NCBI RefSeq assembly: GCF_018320785.1
Contig: NC_054865.1
Location: forward strand, 40,427,398 to 40,491,397
Length of the DNA: 64,000 nucleotides
DNA from: Cheilinus undulatus
Lineage: Eukaryota > Chordata > Actinopteri > Labriformes > Labridae
Reading direction: 5' to 3'
Part shown: positions 49,607 through 62,900 of the stretch, piece after piece
Position numbering within the stretch: position 1 is the first letter of the stretch
Layout: every line of letters begins with the position of its first letter
Made by a program: the position numbers and the translations under genes
The notes under the pieces: generated by a model
Database searches by the model: none
Told to the model about the DNA's origin: nothing
What the model saw: the letters and a program-made list of their open reading frames with translations, nothing else

Positions 49607-50690
49607 ATAGACAGAAAACTTGTCCACTGGCATTGCAGCCACAAACTTTAATAGACAGTTATATACTCTCTGCAGTATATCAGCTTAATACTCTGTACTG
49701 AAACTGTTAACTCCATACATGGTTCCTATTAAATAAAAATACATTAATTTATTCAAGAGTTTAAAAACTGAATGACTCCAAATTTATTTTACTTAAAAGA
49801 AAAGTTATAATGACTGGTAAGACACTGCCTGAGAAGTTTATAACAGGAGATTAATCTTCCCATTGGACTGTGAAGTAGTGAGGTCTGGATTATGTCCTCT
49901 AAAAACAGAAATTTACAGCAGAGACGGAGTATGGGAGGATTTCATGATAAAATGTTTTGTTTAAACAGAAATGATGAATGAGCAGAACTACAGAAGAGTC
50001 TGATAAAGAAGAGATAAAAGAACACTTGAAAGCAAAATTATAAATGGGTTTAAAGTCTTTAAACAAAGAAGGGTTTAGATGAGAGAAAACAAACCAGATA
50101 CTTTTATTTCTAATGAATGTTGCATAATTCAACAGATTTGAAGATCAGCTCATTCAGTTTGATTTGGTAAATGGCTTCAACTACTGGTAATTCTCATTTC
50201 AGTCACATTAATGTTCTTCCAGTGCTAAAATGGCCATATAAAGCAGAAACTAGGAAAATGCTCCTGAATGATTTAAAATTGTTTCTCCTTAAGTTTTCAG
50301 ATCTCTTAAATTTGGGCATTCTATAAACAGGAATAACATTTTAATGTATGACATTTCTGTATTAGAGAGTAATGACGCCACCATGTGGTGCACAAATGAA
50401 TCAGCCAGTATGGATAATTTTCTGTGCAGTTTATTCAAATAACATTACATATGGGATGATTTTATGTTAGAGATACATGTGTCAAACCACAGATTAATCC
50501 CAGAGTGCACTTGGTGAGATTACAACAGAGAGGAAAGTGCTTTAGTGTAGATGGTAGGTTAAAAGGTGCCTTTATACATTAATGAGGAAAAGCTGATCTC
50601 TTTAATGCACTATTGGAAAAATATCAGACAAACAGCAACACTAGCATTAAAATTACAGCATTTATCGAACACTAATAATTATTCTTAGCA
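49607..50690. other. Intergenic downstream of lmo7
   Basis: AT-rich sequence with no gene seen. Confidence 0.4.
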
Positions 50691-50691
50691 C

Positions 50692-50697
50692 TTTATT
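50692..50697 (-). promoter_or_regulatory. Polyadenylation signal of lmo7 (candidate)
   Basis: TTTATT on the + strand is AATAAA on the - strand, about 265 bases after the lmo7 stop; a second copy is at 50701-50706. Confidence 0.5.
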
Positions 50698-50959
50698 TCT
50701 TTTATTTAATTTCCCCGAAAACTGAAGAGCAGAAGGACAAACAAATAACTAGTCAGTCAGCCATCTTTGACAGAAAACAGCTGTTAAAAATATCATTTAC
50801 CTGCATTTACATCATAGAGTTTACATATTCTTCTGCAGTTACTGTGGGATGTAAAAGTCATGACTTGGCTGTGTGGGTGATGCTTCCCAGTGTTCTTGCA
50901 GTTTTATCCACCAGATATGTTCCTCATGCTACTCAGTAATCCTCAGAGAGGTGTGTTGC

Positions 50960-50982
50960 TTACATGGACGGGGCAGAAGGGG
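50960..50982 (-). CDS. lmo7: lmo7 terminal seven-codon exon
   Basis: Acceptor ATTATCATTTTAG, then CC CCT TCT GCC CCG TCC ATG TAA. With the T carried from the previous exon this gives SPSAPSM-stop, the same length and final Met as the human ending SGRPTAM. Confidence 0.75.
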
Positions 50983-53900
50983 CTAAAATGATAATGAAGA
51001 TCATCATCAGATTGATTTTTTTACTTGACAAGCAGGTTAAATCATAGCTTTCTAGATAGAGGTTAAGCCCAGACTACACTGTGTTTCAGTACATAAAAAT
51101 GTTTTCAATAAAAGTAAATGTCAGGGAAGCAGCTAAATTCTAAGAGAGCTTGAGACAAAAGATGCAGAAACTGTGACGTCTTCTATGTATCTGAGACAAG
51201 TTTCCACGATTGTTCTGCAGTACTCACACTTGAGTTGAAAATAGCAGGGCTCACAGTAGGGCTTCCTGTTTCGGACTCGAACCTGGACTCCAGTCTCACT
51301 TCCTCCGAGGTGTTGCTGGCAGCCCACACACTGAGAGGAGGGAGAGGTGAGAAAAGAGTCCAGGATTATTCAAGACAAAGCTGACCTGCAAAGTGGGCCT
51401 TTGGCGTCTAAATCAGCCCACCATGTGCGCATCCCAAGCCCTGAAATAAGCTTTGCTTCTACCCAGAAACACATAAAATCTATAAAAGAGTGGTTTTGTG
51501 CGTCTGTTACACGTATAGAGCAGAGGATGAAGAAGTGACTTAACATCTACCCACTAATGAACCCTGGTGAGCTAAGTCAGGGGTCCTCGGCTGGTGACAT
51601 TTTCACAGTGAGCATCTAAAAAGTGAAGCAGGTTAACAGGTGGGTGTGTTCCACTCAGCCAATCACATGCAGGAATTGAAAGACCAAGGGAAACAGCACC
51701 CAAACAAGACCTCACCACCAAGCCAAAAGCCATACAAACAGGAAGAGACGGTTAAAGACAGAAGCATGGAGAGGTGTCAGAGATAATCCTGCTAGAGGGT
51801 GCCTATGAAGCCTAAGTGAATCGATATATGAGCTACAGATGTGAGACTCTTCCTGCACTCACTAAAAGGTGCAGTCACAGTAGTCTTCAGCCCTATTTAA
51901 TGTCCCCATAATCAGCACTGAAATAGGGAGTTCATTTAGTGTTTCTCTAGACAATCTTCTACCACATTCATAATAAATGCTCACTGACCACTTCATTAGG
52001 TAAACCTGTTCAGCTGCTCATTACTTAGCCAATCACATAGCAGCAACTTATTCATTCAGTCATAAAGGCACCTTTCTTCAATCTGATGCTCGGTTTAATC
52101 TTCAGCAGATTATCTTACGCTGCCACGTGACTGGGTGATTCAGCATTTGTGTTAATGATCAGTTGATTTTTTTATACCTATAGAAGTGGTCAGTGAGTGT
52201 ATCGACTAATCCAAAGTAAACCTGTAAAGCAGAGCTACCCAAAGTGGGAACTACAGCCCCCTGGTGGGCCCCAGAAGTACTGCGGGTGAGCTGCAAGAGC
52301 CATAAAAGCCATAAACTTAATTCTAGAAATTGAAAATTTGTCTTAAATGATCATAAACAACTTTATTACATATCAGTTTATTTCTAATAATTATATACAA
52401 TCAATTACATTTACACTGAATACAAGAACTACCAAATACAACAGAAGATTTAACTTACACCTTTTTATTATGTATTTTTCTACTGTACAGAAGCGGTGTC
52501 ATGGTTAAACAGGTGTTGGATTATGTGGGGGGATGAGACCCAAAAGGGCAAGAAAAAGGAAATCATACAGTTTTTAAAAACATATTCAGTTTTAGTTATT
52601 TGGTTTGAGTTAACTGCACTAACCTTGGTCAAAACAAATGCCATCTTCTTTTGCAATCCAATTTCTATAGGCGTGGAAGACTAAGTGACATAATTCTATT
52701 CTTAATTTTTATCATGATGAAGTTCATTAAGTTCCATTGCTCACTGATTGTGCTCACTGATTCACAAAGTCCCATCTTAGTCAGGTGTAAAAAAAAAAAA
52801 AATAAATAAATCAATATTTTTACTTTTCTGTGAAATCCCAAAGATTTATATTCAGATCTGCTCATACATTAAATTAACATTGCTGTAAACATGTAGAAGG
52901 AACACTGCTTACTGTACTTATGAATGATGTGCCTTAGTTTTTTTTTGCTGATAGAACATTTTTAAACTAAATAAGGTGACGGTGCACTGCAACAAGTCCT
53001 TTTTTCTCAACACAATGCATAGCTGCTTCTGTCTTTCAACCATGTAACTTTAATTTGAGACTAACCAATTGAAACTGACTGACATCTGAAACTGTTTAGT
53101 TTGGACCAAACAGGAGGCCCTTTCATAAGCCCGATTCACAATGTAGTTTAAAGTCACGACATTTAAGCCCTTGTGATGTTTTGCTTTCACTACAAAGAGG
53201 CATAAAGGATGGCCCCAGGGACCCCCCCCCCACACCCACACCCACACACACACACCTCTGTGTGGTCTTTAAGGATAGTAACAGAGGCGGAACAGGATCA
53301 GCAGAGCCAGCAGGGGAGCTCAGCATCCTGTGCTGTGCCCTCTTGCCATCCTGCATTGGAGAAGTGTACTGTGAACTGCCCCACTGAAACTAAACTGAAA
53401 ATAGTATCACACTGTTGGTATCAGTATGAATGTCTCAAGTTGTAAAGACTGTGGGCTTCGTTATGACATTGTTGCAGAAATGCACAATGAAAGGCCTACA
53501 GATGAGATTGACTAATTGCAGCAGGGACTAGAGCTACTGTGACCACACCTTCACCTGGTCGTGCCCTCTCACCTGGAAACAGGCGAGGTGGAAGCAGAGG
53601 CTAAGGGTCTCTATGACCATGGCTGCCCCACTACCCAGGAGACGCTCACAGACACTGCAGGTCCTCCTGCCACTGATCCTGGGGCAGCACATGTTAACAG
53701 TATGAGGCCAGAATGTATGATGAAACAGAAAACAGCACACTGAAGAATGCATTTAGGCATCAGGACTTCTGTGAGCCTCATTACCAACCTGCTGTGATGG
53801 TAGGGCTCCATGGCCATATTTCTCTGGAATAGGGTACTCCCAGTGCTGTAGCGGGAGGATGAGTTCCTGGTGGGAGCACAGTAACCAGCTGCAGCCGAGT

Positions 53901-56900
53901 GTGGACGAGGATAGCTGAATGGAGTGCTTGAAACTGGCGACTGGCGGAAAGTGTTCAGGTTATCCAGAGACTCGTACCTGCAGGGAAGACAATGCATGCT
54001 GCACAGCTGTAGTGAGAGGGATAGAAAAAAAAAAAAAAAGAAAGGCAGGCAAAAAGCATTATTGATACACTAGGTACAGACCTCTTCAGAGGAACCCCCA
54101 GATAGATGGGCTCCTTGTAAAAGCTGCTGCTGCGCTGACGTATCCAGCTGTTGTCGGTCAGAAGCTGAGTCCTTTTCTTCATCTCCTCCAGAATCTGCTG
54201 CCTCTCTTTCTCCACCTGAGACACAGAGTGGCCTAGGCTTTTCCTCTGTTCACCTGCACCAATCAGAGAGAAGGAAGTCCGCTCAGTCCAAAGATATGAA
54301 AGAGAGAAACTCTATGACAGAGAGGATTGGCTGATTTACCTTTGGGCTGTTTGTGAGTGCCGGCTAATGAAGGAGTAGACAAGGACTTAGCCCTAAAAGA
54401 AAAAAATACAATCGTCTACATTATTTCACACAGAAGTTTTCGTGATCAAGTCCTCACCAAACGCATTGCATGCTAATGTTGGCTTTAAAGTGGATGATCC
54501 TTTTAAAAGGCTGAAACAAGAAGTAAATAAAACAATTCAAACAACATTTTTCAGCAGGAAAACACAGTAAACTTGGACCTTTTGCTGTAAGCTAAATATT
54601 AATAACTTTTATATTGCAACTCCTGCAGACCTGAGTCACTGAGAGGGAAACTGAGCTTGTTTATTCTGACCTGTGTGCAGGCGACAGCTGAGCAAAGCCG
54701 CATGAGTCTTCAGCCCTGAGGTGAAGTATGAAGGCGAAGCACAACAGCAAGAAAGATGCCAGATTCAGCAGTATCATAGAAAAGTTCAGAATAAGAAACG
54801 ATTGAAGATGTTTAGAAAAATGCAAACAAGACTGCTTTCAATTGCAGGTAATACCGACAACATGCATAACAGTTAAACGCTCAGACGAGCTGTTGACATA
54901 AGACAAGGGGAGGAAAACTTCATTTACCAGCCTTGTTCATTAATCTTCTCCTTCTGCACTCCTTCTGCATCACATTGAGTGTTTGATCCTGTTTCTTCCA
55001 GCTCATGTTTCCTGGGGCTTTGCTCTTCTTCTCTTGTTTTATTTGTCAGCCCGTTTACATGGAGCACAGTGTTGGGAGAGCTCTTGCTACCTTTGCTCAT
55101 CTCAGTAGCAACAGTACTCTGCTTCAAACACATAAAAACACATATTGTTATTTTGTAGAAAAATACAAAGCAGTTAAAAGTATCATGTCACAGGACTGTT
55201 TTTTTCTGAAAACAGTGTTCCAAAACTGCATTTCAGGTTTGTAAGTAGTAAAAGTACAGTAAGGTGGTTGTTTCTGTCCATCAAAAAAATATCAAGTCAA
55301 ATTTTAACCATCTAATATCACAATGCTGTGAAAATTAAAATCTCAGCATATTCACCAATAAAAAAGGAAGTTTTTCTGACTTTTTTCAATTTTGTTGCTT
55401 TAACCCAGATAAATGACCAGATCAGCAATGATCTGTAGCTTTAAAAAGGCCCCCATGATAACAAAGTGACTTCCTGCACACCTGCCCCATTGCATCTCGT
55501 TGAGCTCTCTGCCACTCAGCCTCCAGCCTCTCCTGATCCCGCTGGTACTGCTCCTTAAAACAAAAACCCAAAGACGCAGCATTAAACTTTAGATCAGTGG
55601 TACTCTACTTGTGGCCACATGCGGCTCTTTTGTGACATGATGTGGCTCTCTTAAGTCTAAAGAAGTGGTTCTCAATTGGTCCAGCCATAGCACCCACCAC
55701 CACTGCTGAAATGTGGATTGTGACCCAAACTTTGCAACATTTTTTTAAAATTAATATAATGAAAACTGTTAGTTTGGAGCTTGGATGGAACAAAACATAC
55801 AACTGCACAAAGAGGAAGGGACAAAAGTGTATTAGGATATGCATGTAAACATTTCATTACAGTCTGTTTTTTGTTTTTTTTTTTAATAATGTACATTTTG
55901 GTAGATTTTTTTTAAGGTCTACAGAAATTCAGACGTTATAAAAGGAAAACCATCTTTCTTGAAGATATTTCCATCCATGATAATTGGATACTTAAATCAA
56001 GATCTTAAGTAAACAGCCAAAATTTACTCCTTGTCCAGCAAAATAAAGCATATTGACTCATGTCAGCCTAGGACTTCTAGATATTTTGACATAATCTTTA
56101 TTTTTCCAGGTACATCTCTGTGACCCACTGAAAACAGCCTCATGACCCACTTTTGGGTCCCGACCCACCAGTTGAGAACCACTGAACTAGAGAAGCTTAA
56201 GATGAATGATTGGGAAAAAAATTAAAGGGAGGCATTGTAAGCAGAAATCAGTTTCCAGCAAACAGTATAGATAATTCTCAAGCAGGTGACCCAGGTAAAA
56301 TTGCCAACCTTCTTTTAAACCATATAGCCAATTATGGTCATGTGTGTATGAGGGAGCAAAACAAAGAGAGGCAGAGAAGCACACTGGTTTGTCTTTCCAG
56401 TAAGTTCAGAGATTGGGTTGTAATGTCTGGTGTTAAAACTGAAGCTTCTGATGCCTTCATTTCAGTATTTTTGCAGCTGATAGTTGCTGATTCAGTCCTG
56501 CACTCATTTTAAGATGATAATAATCACAATATGTATCAACACAAACAAGCCTTTATACATATTAATCTCCTGATGTGATAATAAATATCATGTAAAACAT
56601 GTCAAAATGCAGGTTAACTTATTCTAACATCTCTAATGAACTGCTGACCCATATAATAAGAGCATAAACACAAAAACAAACCCATGGAATGATGCTGGGT
56701 GTGACAAAGGGTGTAATTATGGCTTTTACAGAAGTGTTTTTTCATCCTGAGTTGGGTGAAGCTGAGTGCCACTGACTTAGATGATGATTAAGATAGGATT
56801 GCTGTGTTACTCTGTGCTACTAAAGAGATTCTTCACCTGTAGGAGGCGCTCCTGTTCTTCCTGCCACTTCTCCTGACGCCTTCGATCCTCTTCGTGGTCC

Positions 56901-59900
56901 CATGACCAGCTGGAGGAGGAGGGGCTGAGGGATGGCACCTGGAGCTGGTGATGCAAAAAAACAGATTCAAACAGGATCACGGAGCATTACACAAACACTT
57001 TCAACACACAGATAACTTATGTTTGAACAATCTTTGATGGAGTGATGCAGATGCTGCTAACTTACATCAGATATTGCAGATTCTGAACCTCCTGAGGAAG
57101 AAAAGAAACATGTCAGCTAAAAGCACCTTTGTGTGGTGTCTGAAATATGGTAGGGCTGTCTGTAAAGGTTAGATACTCAGTGCAAAAGGCTGGGGACACA
57201 TTAGAAGAGTGGGTTCATAAAGCATTGTGGCAATGCACTGGCTCATATAACATGCATTTTAAACATCATGGAATTTGTGATTTTCTTTTAAGTATTTGCA
57301 ATCTGAAACACTAGAAAACTGATAAATTATACAAACTCTACTTTGATTTCCTTACTTATATCTTTTGCAACCTTCAGCTACACGGGAAATATACAGTGGC
57401 TCCAAAGAGTCTACACACCCCTTTTAAAAGGCCTGGTTGTGGTGTAAAAAATTATGCCAAAATATTCCACACTTTCTCCACCTTTAATGTAACTTATGAC
57501 ATATACAATGTATATGAAGACAAAGTGACAACCCAGACAACCCCTTACTCCTGAATGCTTCTTTCAAAATCTTCACATATCCTTCTTTCTTCATGATTCC
57601 TTCCACCTTTATGGTTCCCAAATCCAGACCCACTGAAGCATTCCCACACATCATAACACTCCCACTGTCATGTTTCACCCTGGGGACAGTGCTCTTTGGG
57701 TTATACGCCTCTCCCTTCTTCCTCCACAATAAGCAACATCTCCATGGCCAAAGAGCTCATCTGACCAAAGGACACTCTTCAAGTATGCATAATCTTTCTC
57801 TAGGTTGTCCCTAACATACTTCAGTCTGGCTTGAAGGTGTGTCTTTTGCATAAGTGGAGTTTTCTAGGTCTGCAGTCTCTCAGTCCATTCCTTTTCAGGG
57901 CTCTAGTGATAGTCTTCTTTGAGACTAAAATTCCTGAATTAGCTAAGTCCTTCACAAGTGTCTTGGTAGTTGTTCTGGGGTCTTAAGATACACCTCTCAC
58001 TAGTTTTCTTTCCAGAGTCTTTGAAATCTGTCTTTTCCGGCCTCTGCCAGGCTTGTTTTGTACTGTGTGGCTCTCTTTGAACTGATGATGTAAACAAAAA
58101 CCATTGAAACACTGATCTAAGAAAATATACCACATCAGGACTTGGAATCGGTAAATAATATCAAGAAATTCTACTGCAGGACAAAAATTATAATCAAGAC
58201 AACCCTTAAGGTATTAGATATGTTTTTAAATTAATTCCCCTTAAAAGGTGTGGGTTGTTCTGTCAGGTTGTATTTGTTTAATGTTATATTAACCCTCTGA
58301 GGTTAGTGCACGTACTGCCACGTTTTCACAACATATTCCCTGTTTTATGTTTTATCTTCGTCTTTTTACGTCGTAGAAATGTGGTGCAAACTATTTGGAG
58401 AACAGGAGAATCTCATCTTTCACTTACGCCCTCACTTGCCATCCTATGTGATTCACAATCGGAGTTAAAGGGCCAATAAGGGAGCAAAAGCCACATGCCG
58501 TCACTGGAGGAATCCCTTTTCCATCAACTCACACATACATAATTGGTTTAATCCTAAGTTTGTCAGCTTTTGCCCACCAATTAACACTCTGGAATCCCAA
58601 AGGCCCTCCCTATAACAGTTTTTTTCAGAAGAGTTAAGGCAAGAGACCAGAGCAAGAGGAGCTGTTGACTTCTGATGATTGCGAAGTGAGGCCAAAGCCA
58701 TTATTCAGCCTAATTTTTCTCATATTTGAGACATTTGGTGAAAACAGAGTGACAGACAAAATTCATACTAAAAAAATGACATGACACAATTTCATTTCAG
58801 ACATGTTTTCTGCACGTACCTGTTATTTTATTCATATATTCCACTACTTTGTGAAGGTAAGACCTATTTCAAGCACTAAAACAATTCTTTCACATGGGTG
58901 AAGGTGTGTTTTAACAAGAGATTCAAACATGTTTAAAGATCAAATTCAAAATTCAGCATTTAGGATAAAAATAACTCTTTACACAGTCCTCTAGGACAAA
59001 AATGTGCCCCAGCATGCATAAAATGAGATTGTCCTGAAAATTTTGATATAAAACACTTGGGTATGGTGTTATTTGCAAGTACCTTAAAAAGGAGAATTAA
59101 AAAATAATGTAAAAATCGAGGACATTACCTTGACCTCAGAGGGTTACAGGTGGTATATCTTTGCATCCTTTTTACATCACATATATATGGCATTTTACCA
59201 GGGAAGTGTAGACCTTTTTAGAGCCACTGTCAGACATACAACCAAGACACAAATAAGAATCCAAAGTTGTCTCTGTAGTTTTAATTACAGGGCCTGAAGA
59301 AAAAAAATCTAATCACACCTTTTGTTTAATACAAATATGATGTGTAAGATTTTTCTGCAGGTTTGTTATGCAATCAGCAAACATTTCTACTAATGTGTCC
59401 TTGGCCTTAAGACACTACAAGCACACTACAGAAGAAAGTTTCCAAAAGTGTTTAAATTGCAATAATAATGGATTACAAAAAAAGTTTCACAAGTTTTATC
59501 ACAGCAAATCTGCCCTTTTAATGGTCAGAATATTTCACATCAACCAATGTAAATGCAAGCATGAAAGTGCAGCTAAAATAAGATCACTCCACACAGTATA
59601 AACATTTACCACACAAGTAAACCCATGAGCTGAATCCTGCAGAGCCTGAAGAGAGAAGCCATTGTAGCAGGACATGCATCAGATTCATTAACAACCACAA
59701 AAGGAAGGCAGCATCACAAACCAGTCATTGTGCTAAACATTAAAAAAGCCACCAATTAGAAATTACATCCCATTAACACAGAGCATCTAACGGTTCAGTA
59801 AAAAAAGCACTTGTTGCATGGAGAACATTGTATGTTTTAGACATGATTAGGGCTGTGAGATATGTGCCAACATGGGAAATGTGCCGCGACCCACGATGTT

Positions 59901-62900
59901 TCTGCCTCAGTTGTTGTTTTAACGAAGTACACGAAAAAAATTAAACATCAATTTGAGCTGCTACACCAAGCCAAGCACCAGCCACCAAAGAAGCTACATG
60001 GAGTTCAAGTTCAAATAGGAGCTTTACCTTTCTGTCTGAAAAATTCAGCCCTCCTTCTCTGATTTTTCTTAATAATATCTTTATAATCTACATGAAGAGG
60101 AAGGCCGGATAAGGTAGAGGAAGAACATCAGAGCACACTTTATGTGAGGAATAAGTCCAACAGGGCATGTTCACCTTGATTCCTGTTATTACCTTTAGTT
60201 CTGGCTGTCCTGTAGTTGTCTGCGAGCTCTCCGTTCATGACTTTACCCTGCATAACCTGGGCAGGTGAAAGAACACCAAGATTCACCCAATGAGCACCAC
60301 GTCTGATGCTACAGAAGAAGAGCTTTGTGTTTCTATGAACTGGCTTAAACAATGCTCACATCGTCAGTCTGCCCATTGATTTTTGACACTTTCACTGTGG
60401 TGTCTGAAGAAGCACCACTGTTGGCATGGTGATCGGGACAACCTATCAGAACGGGTGCTGCGGAAGTCAAATTGAGGGTCATCCTGCTATGGCCCGGCTG
60501 GTTGTGACGACTTCTCTCTCTGGTGCTCCAATCTAATGAAAACAACCACCAATCATAAACTAAGGGCACGCTGTAGACCAACATTTGTGACCGCTGGTAA
60601 GAAGTTTGAGATTAAATTAGAACTAATTACTTCATAAGGTGGCAAAATAATAACATCTCCTTAGCATCATTATCTTACCCTTGTTGCCATAGCGCCGGAT
60701 GTCCATGGTCAGACTGCCAGTTTGCAGGGAGGACGTCATTTTATCCTTCCACTGGGTATAGTTCATGTATGCCACTGCAACCCCATTAACAGCCACAATC
60801 TCATCGTCCACACACAGCTGGCACAGCTCTGCTGGGCTGCCTGAGGAGGAAGGACAGGTACCGGCAAAATGAAGAAAGATGAAAACATAGTATGACACAA
60901 GGGTGCCAAAAACGATGTCAGTTTACGTAATTATTTAACAAGAAATGAGAAACAAACTGCTGAAATGAGGACGAGGTTGCAGAAAAGTAGGCCAGTAAAC
61001 AAAAACTACAAGCCAGGAGTAAGTGAGACATCCTCGAACATATGATTAAATATTCATGCTGGAGTTTAAAATCATTGGCTTCATTTTGTAGGGTACTTTG
61101 TAGTTCCTCACAGGCACTGTAGATGCACAATAAACAAAAAAAAATACCACTCTGAGCTTTTCCAAACATCCCAGTTTTAGTTTGGATTACTAACATTGTT
61201 TGTACTTTGCCCACAGAGACAAAATTATTTCAAAATATATCCAAATTCTACCAAGGTCAAATTTATAGCCCCACTAGTGCCAACAGACAGTTTCTCCTTT
61301 TTGCTAGATAACAGCCTGCAGTCATTTGTTGTAGTTTTCAACAAGTCTCAGACACATCTCCTCCAACAAGTCTCAGGAATTCCAGCCCATTCTTCTTCAG
61401 CCAGTCTCTCAAGCTCCAGATTTGACCAGTCTTATTATAACGAAATTCTGTCAAGACTGTTTGATTTTTCAGGGACAAATTTTTCTCCTAAAGCCTTTGA
61501 TTTCTCATGGATTTTCTCCGAAAGTGCAGCCCTTCCTGCTTTTAGCGCAGCAAAAGAATGATAGCCTTTTCAGAACAATATTTCTACTTCCCCTTTTTAA
61601 ATTTTATCTGCTTCTTGGAAGTGATTAACTATCTTTTTTAACCTTAACACAAGCTTTAATCCTGTCTCCTCCATCAGCTGCACATTGATATGTGCCAGTG
61701 GAGGAGGAGGGGAGTCTACGGGCTGAAATTAGTTATTAAAACTTAAAGAAAAAAAGAGAAAGTCTAAATCATTTCCGAGAAGCAGATATATAGGAAAATA
61801 GAAATATCATACTGAAAAAGGGCTCCAGCTCCGTGAAATATCTCTGCCTCATTACGACGATGACAGTGATTATCATGATGATCGATTAAAAAAAAGGTAA
61901 AAGTAATCATTGCATCCCCTTTTCTACATCCAGCTGTCTGTGACATGACAAGCAGTAAAATCAGACAGCTCAGCTCGAGCTGCCATGGCTGGGTTTAGAG
62001 TGCTGCGACACTCGTGCTTGACAGCTGATTGCAGCCGTAGTGCGCATGTGTGTTTTCAGAAACTGTGGTTTTCCCTGTTTACATGGAGACGGAGACGTTT
62101 TGAAAAACTTCCACTCTGCAGCCAGTTTCCAGAAAGTTTTGTTTTCAGGCACAAAAACGCCGTTGCCGTGTAAACGGACAGTCAAAACACTACAAAACTT
62201 TTGCGTTTTCACTCAAAAACACCATATAAACGGGGCCAAAGAAAAGATCCAGACCCAGTTTCGCTGCTGACTGCTTCAGGATTTCTTTCAGAATCTTCAC
62301 ATATCCTTCTTTCTTTATAATTCCCTCCAGCCTGAAGCATCCCCACAGCATAATACTCCTACCACCACGTTTCACTGTGAGGACGGTGTTTTTTGGGTTT
62401 AAACAACTTTTCCTCCAAACATAAGCAACATCTATGTGGACAAAGTGCGCTAGTTGGGTCTCATCTGACTCAACGACATGCTTCCAGTATGCAGAATCTT
62501 TCTCCAGGTTGTCCTTGGCACACTTCAATCTGGTTTAAAGGTGTCTCTTCTGCAGAAGTGGCGTTTTCTTGGTCCATTTCTGTGCAGGGCTCTAGTGATG
62601 GTCTTCTTTGAGACTACAAGTCCTGACTTGGCCAAGTCCTTCACTAGAGTCTTGGCAGTTGTTCTGGTGTCTTTAGACACATCTCTCACTAGTTTTCTTT
62701 CAAGAGTCTTTGAAATCTTTCTCCCCTGCCTCTGCCAGGCTTGTTCTGGACTGTGTGACTCTTTAAATTTCTTGATACTTCTCACTCCAGTTCTTGATGC
62801 TTGGAAACGCTTTGATAACTTTGCATTTCCTTCTCCTGCTTTGTGAGCATCAACAGTCCTCTTACTAAAGTCCAAACTGATTTCTCTTGTTTTTGCCATG

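Noticed and set aside
51133..51227. Read-through C-terminus of lmo7 beyond the second LIM exon
   Set aside because: A strong GTGAGT donor at 51222-51227 and a matching terminal exon at 50960-50982 give the expected short tail ending in Met.
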